Part shown: in pieces, positions 52,496 to 61,800 of the stretch | Numbering within the stretch: the first letter of the stretch is position 1 | Layout: every line of letters begins with the position of its first letter | Notes under the pieces: model-generated | What the model saw: the letters and a program-made list of their open reading frames with translations, nothing else | Database searches by the model: none | What the model was told of the DNA's origin: nothing | NCBI GenBank assembly: GCA_009773645.1 | Contig: WSYB01000005.1 | Span: 40,521 to 104,520 of the forward strand | Direction of reading: 5' to 3' | DNA length: 64,000 nucleotides | Source of the DNA: Geobacteraceae bacterium | Lineage (GTDB): Bacteria; Desulfobacterota; Desulfuromonadia; Geobacterales; Geobacteraceae | Translations under genes and position numbers: made by a program

Positions 52496-52562
52496 GTCTT
52501 CTGAAGACCCTGTGGGCTTTCCGTCCCACCCTCGCGGGTGGTTTAGTATTATCGGCTATCTC
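52477..52562 (-). promoter_or_regulatory. GEMM-I riboswitch (cGAMP or c-di-GMP), copy 2
   Basis: On the minus strand: GATAATACTAAACCACCCG, a GCGA tetraloop, GGGTGGGACGGAAAGCCCACAGGGTC, TTCAGAAGACAGCCGGGTTGCCGAAAT. It has the same core and platform as copy 1 (34222-34304), with compensating changes in the stems. It leads into the Asp-tailed secreted protein gene about 75 bases downstream. Confidence 0.9.
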
Positions 52563-52822
52563 TATTAGGTTGTCGGTTCGACTCGTCTGCCAAGGGATGG
52601 AGCAGATACCGTGCCATTTGTATGGCATGACACAAGGTGCTGGATTGGCGATCTTTTTTTTCGGCAGGGATGGCGGGCGGTCCCGGTCGGTGGCTGAAAT
52701 CCTCCGGGCTCTGCCTCATCTCGGGTATGGTTTCTGGAAGTGATAACCCGTTATAATTATCCGGAGCTTGCATATGCCGGTTTCGGCATTACACTTTTGA
52801 CAGCTAAGTCAAGGCTCTACCG

Positions 52823-53293
52823 TCACTGGTCGGTCATTCCCCCCATGGCGAGGATGATCCGCCACTCTTCCGGGGTCACCGGCTGGATGGAGAGACGGCT
52901 GCGCTTCACCAGCGGCATGGCTGCCAACAGTGGGTTCCCCTTGATCTGCTCCAGTGCCACCGGGCGGGGCATTGCGGCAACGTAGCGCACGTCCACCATG
53001 TACCAGACCGGCGCGCCGGGGGATGAGTTCGGGTCAAAATGCTCACTGCCCGGATCGAATGCGGTGTAGTCCGGGTACCCTCCGCGGACGACCTCGGCAA
53101 TTCCGGCCACCACCGGCTCAGGGATATTGCTGTGATAGAACAGCACCAGGTCCCCGGGCTTGACGGCATCACGCAGGTAGTTGCGGGCCTGGTAGTTGCG
53201 CACCCCGTCCCAATGTTCGGTCATGCCGGGCCGGTTGTGCAGGTCCTCGATGGAGAAGCAGCCCGGTTCGCTTTTGAAGAGCCAGTAGGCCAT
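52823..53293 (-). CDS. EVE-domain protein
   Basis: 156 residues, one EVE domain: MAYWLFKSEPGCFSIEDL, WDGVRNYQARNYLRDAVKPGDLVLFYHSN, and PGVAGIAEVVRGGYPDYTAFDP-like sequence. The fold binds modified nucleic acid bases and is often linked to restriction or RNA modification systems; none is adjacent here. GGGAGTG before the ATG at 53293 fixes the start; the frame runs 44 codons further up without domain sequence. It is divergent from the alginate-export-type porin gene. Confidence 0.9.
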   Translation of the reverse strand: MAYWLFKSEPGCFSIEDLHNRPGMTEHWDGVRNYQARNYLRDAVKPGDLVLFYHSNIPEPVVAGIAEVVRGGYPDYTAFDPGSEHFDPNSSPGAPVWYMVDVRYVAAMPRPVALEQIKGNPLLAAMPLVKRSRLSIQPVTPEEWRIILAMGGMTDQ

Positions 53294-53429
53294 GGTCACT
53301 CCCTTCCCAACACTGACGCGGATGTCCCGGTCGGTTGGCTTTTCGTTAGGGCTCGGTAGAAGTATAGAAGATGCAGGGAGATTGGGCAAGGAGAGATCAG
53401 TGAATGGATGACGAGAGGTAAGCAATGCG

Positions 53430-54845
53430 ATGAGCGTTCACCGGTTTGCTGCATTATTTTACATGCTGGTCGCGATACTTCTCAGTCGCCCGGAGGCTGC
53501 ACGTGCCGAAACGGGAACTCCCCTCCAGACCCCTCCCTATCGGTTGAACCGTGCCGACGAGGATTACCGCTATCTGCGCGATTCCGCCCGGCATATCGAC
53601 TTCTGGGACCCGCTTAAATATGTGACTCTCAACGAGTCGGGCTCATGGTATCTCTCCCTCGGCGGGGAGGCGAGGGAGCGGTACGAATACTTCAATCATC
53701 CCTCCTGGGGGGAGGCCCCGCAGGACCATGGCTATCTCCTCCAGCGCTACTTCCTGCACGGTGACCTCCATGCGGGCGATCACCTCCGTTTCTTCAGCCA
53801 GCTCCAGAGCAGCCTGGAAGACGGTCGCAAGGGTGGACCGCGCCCGGCCGACGAGGACGAGCTCGACCTGCACCAGGCATTCCTTGACCTGAAGTTCGCT
53901 GTGGGGGAGAACGGCTCGTTTGTTCTGCGGACGGGCCGTCAGGAGCTGGCCTACGGCTCGCAGCGGCTCATCTCGCTACGGGAAGGGCCGAACGTGCGCC
54001 AGGGCTTCGACGGTTTCCGTGCCATGCTCCGTACGGGCGATGTGCGGATCGACGGTTTCGCAACCAAACCGGCAGAGACAAACCGTCGTGTTTTTGACGA
54101 CGGGCCGGACAATACACGGGCACTCTGGGGGACGTACGCGGTGCTTCCCTTCCCGCTGCTCTCCGGGGGAAACATCGACCTTTACTACATCGGGCTGTTT
54201 CGCCGCAAGGCGGGCTTCGACCAGGGAGCGGCCCGCGAGACGCGGCATTCGGTGGGGAGCAGGCTGTGGCGTAGCGGGCCGCCTCTCGACTACAACTTCG
54301 AGTTCGTCTACCAGTGGGGGAGCTTCGGCAATGGCGACATCCGGGCCTGGACCGCCGCTTCCGACACCGGCTACACCCTTTCATCGCTGCCGCTTCGCCC
54401 GCGTTTCGGCCTGCGGGCGGACATCGCCAGCGGCGATGAAGACCCGGCCAATCCGGACCTGCAGACCTTTAACGCGCTCTTCCCGAGGGGGGCCTATTTC
54501 AGCGAGGCGGGACTGATCGGCCCGGCCAACTTCTTCGACCTGCACCCCTGCCTCGACCTTCATCTCACCGGCCGACTCGCATTCACCTTAGACTGGGATT
54601 TTTTCTGGCGGGAGAGCGCCGATGACGGGCTTTACAGCAGCGCCGTTGCCCTCGTCCGTTCCGGCAAGACGAGCGATGCCCGTTACATCGGCAGCATGCC
54701 GCAGGCGCAACTGTTTTGGGATATTGACCGGCACCTGACGTTCGTCGCGATTTACGGCCATTTCTTTGCCGGCCCTTTCCTCAAGGAAACCGGTCCAGGG
54801 GAGGACGTGGATTACGTCACCATGTGGTTTACTTATAAATTCTAA
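53430..54845 (+). CDS. Alginate-export (AlgE-like) outer-membrane beta-barrel protein
   Basis: 471 residues with a signal peptide (ALFYMLVAILLSRPEAARA). The alginate-export domain begins near WDPLKYVTLNESGSWYLSLGGEARERYEYFNHPSWGE and continues with repeated amphipathic strands and aromatic belts (FVLRTGRQELAYGSQRLISLREGPNVRQGFDGFR); the last residues VDYVTMWFTYKF form a closing strand with terminal Phe. Family members export alginate or act as general porins. There are no alginate synthesis genes nearby, so a porin role is as likely. Confidence 0.85.
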   Translation: MSVHRFAALFYMLVAILLSRPEAARAETGTPLQTPPYRLNRADEDYRYLRDSARHIDFWDPLKYVTLNESGSWYLSLGGEARERYEYFNHPSWGEAPQDHGYLLQRYFLHGDLHAGDHLRFFSQLQSSLEDGRKGGPRPADEDELDLHQAFLDLKFAVGENGSFVLRTGRQELAYGSQRLISLREGPNVRQGFDGFRAMLRTGDVRIDGFATKPAETNRRVFDDGPDNTRALWGTYAVLPFPLLSGGNIDLYYIGLFRRKAGFDQGAARETRHSVGSRLWRSGPPLDYNFEFVYQWGSFGNGDIRAWTAASDTGYTLSSLPLRPRFGLRADIASGDEDPANPDLQTFNALFPRGAYFSEAGLIGPANFFDLHPCLDLHLTGRLAFTLDWDFFWRESADDGLYSSAVALVRSGKTSDARYIGSMPQAQLFWDIDRHLTFVAIYGHFFAGPFLKETGPGEDVDYVTMWFTYKF

Positions 54846-54894
54846 CTGGATTGACGGCAATGTGACGCCCTCATCTCGAGGTTGAACTGCTCCC

Positions 54895-54933
54895 TTGACA
54901 GCTTCATATTCCTTACCTATACTGTTAGGTAAG
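54895..54933 (+). promoter_or_regulatory. vapBC promoter with overlapping operator
   Basis: TTGACA (54895-54900), a 17-base spacer and TATACT (54918-54923) form a near-perfect promoter. A perfect 8-bp inverted repeat, CTTACCTA and TAGGTAAG (54912-54919 and 54926-54933), covers the -10, as expected for autorepression by the VapB-VapC complex. Confidence 0.85.
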
Positions 54934-54955
54934 AATAAGTCAGGAGGTAAGAATC

Positions 54956-55201
54956 ATGCTGTCAACGGTTACATCCAAGGGGCAGGTTACAATTCCGAAA
55001 GAGATTCGCGACCTCCTTCACATCCACTCAAACGACAAGGTGGATTTTGTGCTGGATGGGGAGAGGGTGCTCCTGGTGCCGGTCAAGACGCTCCTTGACC
55101 TGCGCGGCGTTGTTCGGGCAGCCGGAAAAGGAGATTTTTCCGAGGAGCGGGCGCGGGCCAAGGCCGCCGTCGCGAAGCGGGTGCTTGAGGAGATGAAATG
55201 A
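54956..55201 (+). CDS. vapB: VapB-type antitoxin (AbrB/SpoVT fold)
   Basis: 81 residues. The swapped-hairpin AbrB domain is at the N-terminus (MLSTVTSKGQVTIPKEIRDLLHIHSNDKVDFVLDGERVLLVPV), with a helical, charged C-terminal tail for toxin binding (EERARAKAAVAKRVLEEMK). AGGAGG lies upstream of the ATG, and the promoter carries an inverted repeat over its -10. The stop overlaps the vapC start by four bases. Confidence 0.9.
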   Translation: MLSTVTSKGQVTIPKEIRDLLHIHSNDKVDFVLDGERVLLVPVKTLLDLRGVVRAAGKGDFSEERARAKAAVAKRVLEEMK

Positions 55202-55608
55202 AGTCATGTTTCGTCGACACCAACCTCTTCATCCGCTACCTGACCAACGATGACCCGGCAAAGGCCGAACGGGTGGAGCGCCTGCTCAGGGAGGCTGCCG
55301 CCGGCAAGGTGCGGTTGGTTACCGCGGAGATGGTGATTGCGGAGGTTGTCTGGGTCCTGGAGTCCTCATATGGCCTGAAAAACGCGGAGGTCGCCCCGCT
55401 GGCCAGGGCCATTCTTGCCACGTCGGGGCTTGACGTGCTCAACGCCCCACTGGTGACACGGGCGCTGGAACATTATGAGTCGGGGAACATCGATTTTATC
55501 GACGGCTACATCGCCGCAGTGATGGAGAAGCAGGGAATAACGGAGCTTTATTCATTCGACCGCAAACACATTTCCCGGATTCAGGCCATTATTCGGAAAG
55601 AGCCGTGA
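55198..55608 (+). CDS. vapC: VapC-type PIN-domain toxin
   Basis: 136 residues, PIN ribonuclease fold. Acidic residues are in place: CFVDTNLFIRYLTNDD (first Asp, residue 6), TAEMVIAEVVWVLESSYG (Glu), and NIDFIDGYIAAVMEKQG...YSFDRKH (two Asp). Members cleave tRNA or rRNA when VapB is degraded. Four-base overlap (ATGA) with vapB gives coupled translation. Apparently intact. Confidence 0.9.
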   Translation: MKSCFVDTNLFIRYLTNDDPAKAERVERLLREAAAGKVRLVTAEMVIAEVVWVLESSYGLKNAEVAPLARAILATSGLDVLNAPLVTRALEHYESGNIDFIDGYIAAVMEKQGITELYSFDRKHISRIQAIIRKEP

Positions 55609-55609
55609 T

Positions 55610-55755
55610 CTATAAATCAACTTCGTTCGGTCCCTTCGTCGTCACCTGAAATGCCGGCGGGTCGGCGATGGCCTTTTTCACCGCGCAGAGTTCAGCGAAC
55701 TTTACCAATGCATTGTGGTATTTCTCCGGGAAATCGGGGGGAACGATACCTGCCC
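55610..55755 (-). pseudogene. OsmC-like C-terminal remnant
   Basis: On the minus strand a frame reads GAGIVPPDFPEKYHNALV, KFAELCAVKKAIADPPAFQV and TTKGPNEVDL-stop. The FPEKYH...AELCAVKKAI...PPAFQV pattern, with its redox Cys, is that of the end of OsmC/Ohr-type proteins. An in-frame TAA lies about five codons above this, and no start is available, so the N-terminal two thirds are lost. It sits between vapC and the truncated Fic gene, another sign of decay in this interval. Confidence 0.5.
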
Positions 55756-55912
55756 CAAATTCACATCGACATTACAACTCCACATCGGCAGCAGCGGCGC
55801 TTTCCGCCAACACCGCCTTTCTCGGCCGCACCTTGTGCAGCAGCCGATCCCTTGCTCCGCGCCCTTCTGTTCATGCCAGAGGATTTTGCAGACCCCGGTT
55901 GTATGCGACTCA

Positions 55913-56605
55913 TTATACACGCAGCCGGTACTTCTGTAGGCGGCTGTTAGGTTTGTCAGGAATCGTCATTTCCAGCAAGCCATCCGCCAGTGCCGGTGCC
56001 AGGTAACGTTGCCGGAAGGATTTGCGATCCTGCAGGCCCAGGGTTTTCATAAGTTCCAGCGCGGACATTTCACCCACAAGTGCCGCCAGCAGACGTGCGA
56101 CTTGTGGGGTGACTTGAGGGGTGACTTGGGGGGTAGATGATGACGCCACCGCGCTGAGAATCATGGTGAGCATGAACTCAATGAAAGGGGCGGAGTCTGA
56201 CTCTTTGGTGCTGCGCTGCAAGGCCTGATAATATTCCATCTGGTGCTCATGGATAAGGCTTTCAACGGGAATCTGCGCAAAGAGGGGATTCCAGCGAAAC
56301 AAAATCAGGGTCTGCCCGAGTCGCCCCATGCGACCGTTGCCGTCGGCAAAGGGGTGGATAAACTCGAACTCGTAGTGGAATACCGAACCGGTAACCAGGG
56401 GATGCTGATCGGTCGTACGCAACCAGGCGAACAGGTTGGCCATAAGGGTCGGGACTTGCCTGGCCGGCGGCGCCAGATGAACGACCTGTTCACCTGACAT
56501 TACCCCAACGCCGCCATGACGGTACACGCCGGCTTCGTCAAGAATACCGGCCATGAGGCCACGATCATCCGATTCAAGACCGATGATGCATTGCATGGTT
56601 CTCAT
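55913..56605 (-). CDS. Fic-family protein, N-terminally truncated
   Basis: 230 residues. The catalytic Fic motif is intact (FIHPFADGNGRMGR), preceded by the flap region GGVGVMSGEQVVHLAPPARQVP and followed by the usual helix and a C-terminal winged-helix part (SALELMKTLGLQDRKSFRQRYLAPALADGLLEMTIPDKPNSRLQKYRL). A Thr-Pro-Gln-Val repeat (TPQVTPQVTPQV) links the two. Complete relatives are about 330-370 residues; the N-terminal inhibitory-helix region is missing here, so the protein is either a decayed gene or an unrestrained AMP-transferase. No antitoxin gene is seen. Confidence 0.75.
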   Translation of the reverse strand: MRTMQCIIGLESDDRGLMAGILDEAGVYRHGGVGVMSGEQVVHLAPPARQVPTLMANLFAWLRTTDQHPLVTGSVFHYEFEFIHPFADGNGRMGRLGQTLILFRWNPLFAQIPVESLIHEHQMEYYQALQRSTKESDSAPFIEFMLTMILSAVASSSTPQVTPQVTPQVARLLAALVGEMSALELMKTLGLQDRKSFRQRYLAPALADGLLEMTIPDKPNSRLQKYRLRV

Positions 56606-56771
56606 GGAAAGAAGGAAGAGAGGCTTTCGATAAGGCGAAAAATTTTAATGATTCATGCAGATGTTGTAGAGCGAACAAGTCGCTCACTAACTTGAAGAAG
56701 GTAAGTGTTGAGGTATCGAGGACGGGTATAAAAAAATATCTGGACAAGAAAATCTCAAAGGAGTATTTGTG

Positions 56772-56787
56772 GAATGAACGTTCATTC
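56772..56787. promoter_or_regulatory. TetR operator 1, upstream of tetR
   Basis: Perfect 16-bp palindrome GAATGAACGTTCATTC, 13 bases before the tetR start. A related site lies at 57418-57435 in front of the efflux operon. Confidence 0.85.
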
Positions 56788-56800
56788 TTGAGGAGTTATT

Positions 56801-57376
56801 ATGACAAAACCAGAAAAACGCGACGAAATTGTTCGTGCTGCACTGGAACTCATCGCCGAACACGGCTTCCACGGCGCACCCATGGCTATGATCGCCGATC
56901 GGGCAGGGGTGGGCGCCGGGACGATCTACCGCTACTTCGAGAACAAGGACGTGCTCATCGCCGATCTCTACCGGGACCTGGAAGAGAGGATATACCCTGC
57001 CATGCTGGAGGGTTACGCGCCGGACAAGCCGATCAGGGAGCGGTTTCTTCACCTCGGTACGGCGCTCTTGCGGTACTTTATAAATAACCCCCTCGATTTC
57101 CGCTACCTGGAGCAGTTCCACAATTCTCCCTACGGCGCGGAGTTTCGCAGGGACAAAATCCTGGGAAAGAAGGAAGGGTGCGATATTTTTCGCGAGCTCT
57201 TCGAGGAAGGGGTCTCCCGGCAGGTCATGAAGGAGCTTCCCCTGGTCATCCTCTTCGCCCTCTCCTTTGGCCCGCTGCTCGCCGTGGCGCGGGACCATAT
57301 CCTCGGCTTCATCTCGCTGGACGATGCCCTTATTGCCCGGACCATCGAGGCGTGCTGGGACGGGATCAGGAGATAG
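56801..57376 (+). CDS. TetR/AcrR-family repressor of the RND efflux operon
   Basis: 191 residues. The N-terminal TetR DNA-binding domain (RDEIVRAALELIAEHGFHGAPMAMIADRAGVGAGTIYRYFENKDVLIADLYRDLE) has the full helix-turn-helix. The C-terminal ligand-binding domain is helical. GAGG precedes the ATG. Perfect or near-perfect palindromes lie upstream of this gene and between it and the efflux operon, so it very likely represses itself and the pump, with release by a pump substrate. Confidence 0.9.
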   Translation: MTKPEKRDEIVRAALELIAEHGFHGAPMAMIADRAGVGAGTIYRYFENKDVLIADLYRDLEERIYPAMLEGYAPDKPIRERFLHLGTALLRYFINNPLDFRYLEQFHNSPYGAEFRRDKILGKKEGCDIFRELFEEGVSRQVMKELPLVILFALSFGPLLAVARDHILGFISLDDALIARTIEACWDGIRR

Positions 57377-57417
57377 GGGGCGGTCAGCGGCTTTTTCTAA
57401 GCTTTTGTTGCCGATCA

Positions 57418-57435
57418 GGAATGAATGTTCATTCC
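57418..57435. promoter_or_regulatory. TetR operator 2, upstream of the efflux operon
   Basis: GGAATGAA-TG-TTCATTCC, perfect 8-bp arms with a two-base centre, differing from operator 1 only at the centre and outer bases. It lies about 190 bases before the adaptor gene. Confidence 0.85.
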
Positions 57436-57487
57436 TTCGAGGGCTTGCAGTGGCATGACATTGAACTGGCTGCAAAGGATGACGCGG

Positions 57488-57565
57488 ATGACCATTTTTG
57501 TCGTATTCGTGATAGGGGTCTGGGCGCTGACGACCATCATCGCCTTCGTGAGAAAAAACAAGTAG
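57488..57565 (+). CDS. Very small membrane protein at the head of the RND operon (25 aa)
   Basis: A 25-codon frame: TIFVVFVIGVWALTTIIAFV is one hydrophobic helix, ended by RKNK. AAGGA lies eight bases before the ATG, ideal spacing. An in-frame ATG at 57455 would give 36 residues. It lies between the TetR operator and the adaptor gene on the same strand. E. coli AcrZ is a small helix that binds AcrB; this could be an analogue, but there is no sequence link I can show. Confidence 0.5.
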   Translation: MTIFVVFVIGVWALTTIIAFVRKNK

Positions 57566-57610
57566 CCGGCCGAATTGGGCCGGTAATTTCCGCACATGAT
57601 AGAGGTGTCT

Positions 57611-58777
57611 ATGCAAACCACGTACAAAGCCAAACTGATCACCGCCGTGGGGGTTCTCGTCGGTGGCATGATGATGACCGGATGCGGGAAAAAGACCACC
57701 GCCGGCCCGCCACCGAGCGGCCCCCCGGAAGTGGGTGTGGTGACGGTGCAGCCGCAACGGGTGGCCCTTACCACGGAACTGTCCGGCCGCACCTCACCTT
57801 ACCAGATTGCCGAGGTTCGGCCGCAAGTCAGCGGGATCATCCAGAAGCGCATCTTCATTGAAGGGAGCGATGTCAAGGCCGGTCAGGTGCTCTACCAGAT
57901 TGACCCCGCCACCTACCAGGCGGCCTTTGCCAGCGCCAAGGCGGCCGAGGCGAGAGCCGAAGCCAATCTCATTCCGGCCCGGCTGAAGGAGAGTCGCTTC
58001 TGCGACCTCGTGAAGATCAAGGCAGTGAGCCAGCAGGACTATGATGACGCCTATGCCGCGCTCAAGCAGGCCGAGGCCGATGTAGCGGCCACCAGGGCAG
58101 CGGTGGAGACCGCCCGCATCAACCTGGCTTATACCAGGGTAACAGCCCCCATCTCCGGCCGGATCGGCCGTTCGACCGTGACCAACGGTGCCCTGGTAAC
58201 CGCAAACCAGCCCGCTGCACTTGCTACCATCCAGCAGCTCAGCTCCATGTATGTGGATGTCACCCAGTCCAGCGCCGAGCTATTGAAGCTGAAGCAGAAC
58301 CTGGCCAGCGGCCTGCTGGAAAACAACGGCTCAGCCCAGGCACGGGTCAAACTGCTGCTGGAGGACGGCAGCGCTTATCCATTGCCGGGAACCCTGAAAT
58401 TTTCGGAAGTCACCGTGGATCAGAGCACCGGCTCCATCACCCTGCGGGCGATCTTTCCAAACCCGAAACAGACCCTGCTGCCGGGGATGTTTGTCCGCGC
58501 CATCCTGGAGGAAGGGGAAAGCCCGCAGGCGATCCTGATTCCGCAGCGGGGGGTCACCCGTAATCCGAAAGGTGACGCCATGGTCATGGCGGTAGGGGCC
58601 GGGGAGAAGGTGGAGCCGCGAACCATCAAGGTCGTCCGGACGGTCGGCGACAGCTGGCTGGTCAGCGAAGGGCTCAAGACTGGTGACCGCGTCATCCTGG
58701 AAGGGCTGCAGAAGGCGCGACCGGGGGCACCGGTCAAGGCCGTGCCGTTCGGCAGCGCACCGGCCTTAAAGCAGTAG
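57611..58777 (+). CDS. RND efflux periplasmic adaptor (AcrA/MexA-like)
   Basis: 388 residues. Lipoprotein signal VGVLVGGMMMTGC (Cys near 25), then a Pro-rich linker. The lipoyl-like halves (AEVRPQVSGIIQKRIFIEGSDVKAGQVLYQID and YTRVTAPISGRIGRSTV) surround a helical hairpin (residues about 95-165). Beta-barrel and membrane-proximal domains follow (SITLRAIFPNPKQTLLPGMFVRAIL, ILIPQRGVTRNPKG). It joins the RND pump to the outer-membrane channel. ATG at 57611 follows GAGGTG; the ATG five codons earlier does not have such a site. Confidence 0.93.
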   Translation: MQTTYKAKLITAVGVLVGGMMMTGCGKKTTAGPPPSGPPEVGVVTVQPQRVALTTELSGRTSPYQIAEVRPQVSGIIQKRIFIEGSDVKAGQVLYQIDPATYQAAFASAKAAEARAEANLIPARLKESRFCDLVKIKAVSQQDYDDAYAALKQAEADVAATRAAVETARINLAYTRVTAPISGRIGRSTVTNGALVTANQPAALATIQQLSSMYVDVTQSSAELLKLKQNLASGLLENNGSAQARVKLLLEDGSAYPLPGTLKFSEVTVDQSTGSITLRAIFPNPKQTLLPGMFVRAILEEGESPQAILIPQRGVTRNPKGDAMVMAVGAGEKVEPRTIKVVRTVGDSWLVSEGLKTGDRVILEGLQKARPGAPVKAVPFGSAPALKQ

Positions 58778-58847
58778 ATCCGACTGATCGGTCGGATCGG
58801 TCCGATCAGTCCGATTCTTTCTTCTAAAAAAATCAAGGAGCCCTTCC

Positions 58848-61800
58848 ATGCCTCGTTTTTTCATCAATCGTCCGATCTTTGCCTGGGTGATCGCTATCGT
58901 CATCATGCTTGCCGGCCTGCTGGCAGTCAAGTCACTGCCGGTCTCCCAGTACCCAGCCATCGCCCCGCCGCAGATCTCCATCAATGCCATGTACCCGGGG
59001 GCGTCGGCCCAGACGGTGCAGGATACGGTCACCCAGGTCGTGGAACAGAAGATGAACGGGATCGACAACCTGCTCTACATGTCCTCCACCAGCGACTCGG
59101 CCGGGGCGGTGGCCATCAACCTGACCTTCAAGGCCGGCACCGACCCGAACGTGGCCCAGGTACAGGTGCAGAACAAGCTGCAGCTCGCCACCCCGCTCCT
59201 GCCCCAGGTGGTGCAGCGGCAGGGGATACAGGTGGTCAAGTCGACGCGCAACTTCCTGATGATTGCAGGCCTGGTCTCCGAGGACGGCTCCATGACCCGC
59301 AACGATCTCACCGACTACATGGTTTCCAATATTCAGGACATCGTCAGCCGGGTGCAGGGGGTAGGCGAGGTTACCGTCTTCGGTTCCCAGAACGCCATGC
59401 GGATATGGCTGAATCCCGACAAGCTGAACAACTTCAGGCTGACCCCCAATGACGTGATCACCGCGCTCCAGGCGCAAAACGCCCAGGTTTCCGCCGGCCA
59501 GCTGGGCGGCATGCCGTCCAGCCAGGGACAGCAGCTGAACGCCACCATCACCGCCCGCACCCTGCTGCAGACTCCCGAGCAGTTCGACGCCATCGTGCTG
59601 CGGACCAACCCTGACGGCTCCACCGTGAAGCTCAAGGACGTGGCCGAGAGCAAGATCGGCACCGAAAATTACGATATGCTGGCCCGCTACAAGGGAAAAC
59701 CGGTTGCCGCCATGGCGCTCAGGCTGGCGGCCGGCGCCAACGCGCTGGATACCGCCGAGCGGGTGAAGGCGAAGATGGCGGAGCTGGAAAAATTCTGCCC
59801 CGCCGGCGTGAAGGTTGTCTACCCCTATGACACCACGCCGTTTGTAAAGATTTCCATCGAGGAAGTGGTTCGTACCCTGATCGAGGCGGTCTTCCTGGTG
59901 TTCATAGTGATGTTTCTGTTCCTGCAGAACATCCGGGCCACCCTGATCCCGACCATCGCCGTCCCGGTGGTTCTGCTGGGCACCATGGGTGTATTGTTGG
60001 CCAGCGGTTTTTCCATCAACACCCTGACCATGTTTGCCCTGGTGATCGTCATCGGCCTGCTGGTGGACGACGCCATCGTCGTCGTGGAGAACGTTGAGCG
60101 GATCATGACCGAGGAGGGGCTGTCCCCCCGCGAGGCGACCATCAAATCGATGGGGCAGATCACCAGCGCCCTGGTGGGAATCGCCACGGTGCTGACGGCG
60201 GTCTTCGTGCCGATGGCCTTTTTCGGCGGCTCCACCGGCGTCATCTACCGCCAGTTCTCCATCACCATCGTCTCGGCCATGATCCTGTCTGTGCTGGTGG
60301 CGATGATCCTCACTCCGGCCCTCTGCGCAACCCTGCTCAAGCCGGTACCCAAGGGGCATTCGCCGGGTGAATACGGCTGGTTCAAGGGGTTCTTCCGCCG
60401 GTTCAATAAATGGTTCGACCGCGGCAGGGGGCACTACGAGAGGCTGGTCGGCCGCTCGTTCGGCAAGCCGCTGCGCTATCTGCTCGTTTACGGAACCATC
60501 GTTGCGGCCATGGCCGTCTTCTTCCTGCGGCTTCCCACGGCTTTCCTGCCGGACGAAGACCAGGGCTTTATCATCTGCCAGGTGCAGCTGCCGGCCGGGG
60601 CGACCCAGGAACGGACCTTGAAGGTGATCGAGCAGCTGGAACAACACTTCCTCGAGAAGGAGACCAAGACGGTTGATTCGCTGATCACCGTTGCCGGCTT
60701 CAGCTTTGCCGGCCGCGGCCAGAACATGGGCCTGGCCTTCGTCAAGCTCAAGGACTGGAAAGTCCGCAAAAGCCCCGATCTGAAGGCCCAGGCCGTTGCC
60801 GGCCGGGCCATGGGGGCCTTCTCCAGGATCAAGGACGGCATGGCCTTCGCCTTTGCACCGCCGGCGGTGATTGAACTGGGGATGGCCAACGGCTTCGATC
60901 TGCAGTTGCAGGACCGTGGCGGGCTGGGGCACGAGAAGCTGATGGAAGCGCGTAACCAGCTGCTCGGCATGGCCATGAAGAATCCCAAGCTGGTGGCGGT
61001 GCGCCCCAACGGCCAGGACGACACGCCGCAGCTCAAGCTCGATATCGACGAAGTGCGCGCCGGCGCCCTGGGGGTGCCGCTGGCGGACATCAACAACGTC
61101 CTTGCCACCGCCTGGGGCAGTTCCTACGTCAACGATTTCATCCAGGACGGGCGGGTGAAGAAGGTCTTTCTCCAGTCGGATGCCAAGTACCGGATGCTGC
61201 CGGAGGATATCGGCAAGTGGTACGTCCGCAACAACCGGGGGGAGATGGTCCCCTTCTCGGCCTTCGCCACCCCTCGCTGGCAGCACAGTTCACCCCGTCT
61301 GGAGCGCTACAACGGCATTCCCTCCATGGAGATCATGGGGCAGGCAGCGCCCGGTGTGAGTACCGGCGAGGCGATGGGGGAGATGGAAAAGATGGCCGCC
61401 CAACTGCCGCCGGGAATCGGCTACGAATGGACCGGTCTTTCATACGAGGAAAGGCAGGCCGGAAAACAGGCGCCGGCGCTGTACGCCATTTCGCTCCTGG
61501 TGGTGTTTCTGGCGGTAGCCGCCCTGTACGAAAGCTGGACCATCCCATTCGTCAACCTGCTGATGCTGCCGCTGGGTCTGGTGGGGGCGGTAACGGCCGT
61601 CAGCCTGCGCGTGCTGCCCAACGACATCTATCTCCAGATCGGGCTATTGACCACCATCGGACTATCGACCAAAAACGCCATCCTGATCATCCAGTTCATC
61701 AAGGAGCAGATGCATCAGGGGCATGAACTGGTCGAGGCGACCCTGATGGCGGTCAAGATCCGACTACGGCCGGTCATCATGACCTCGCTGGCCTTCTTCT

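Noticed and set aside
56687..57757. 356-codon minus-strand frame opposite tetR
   Set aside because: Antisense to a complete TetR protein and its operators; composition typical of a shadow frame.
58932..61286. 784-codon open frame on the minus strand
   Set aside because: It is the complement of the AcrB-type pump gene, whose protein matches a known family end to end; the minus frame is low-complexity Asp/Gly/His sequence caused by GC-rich codon use.
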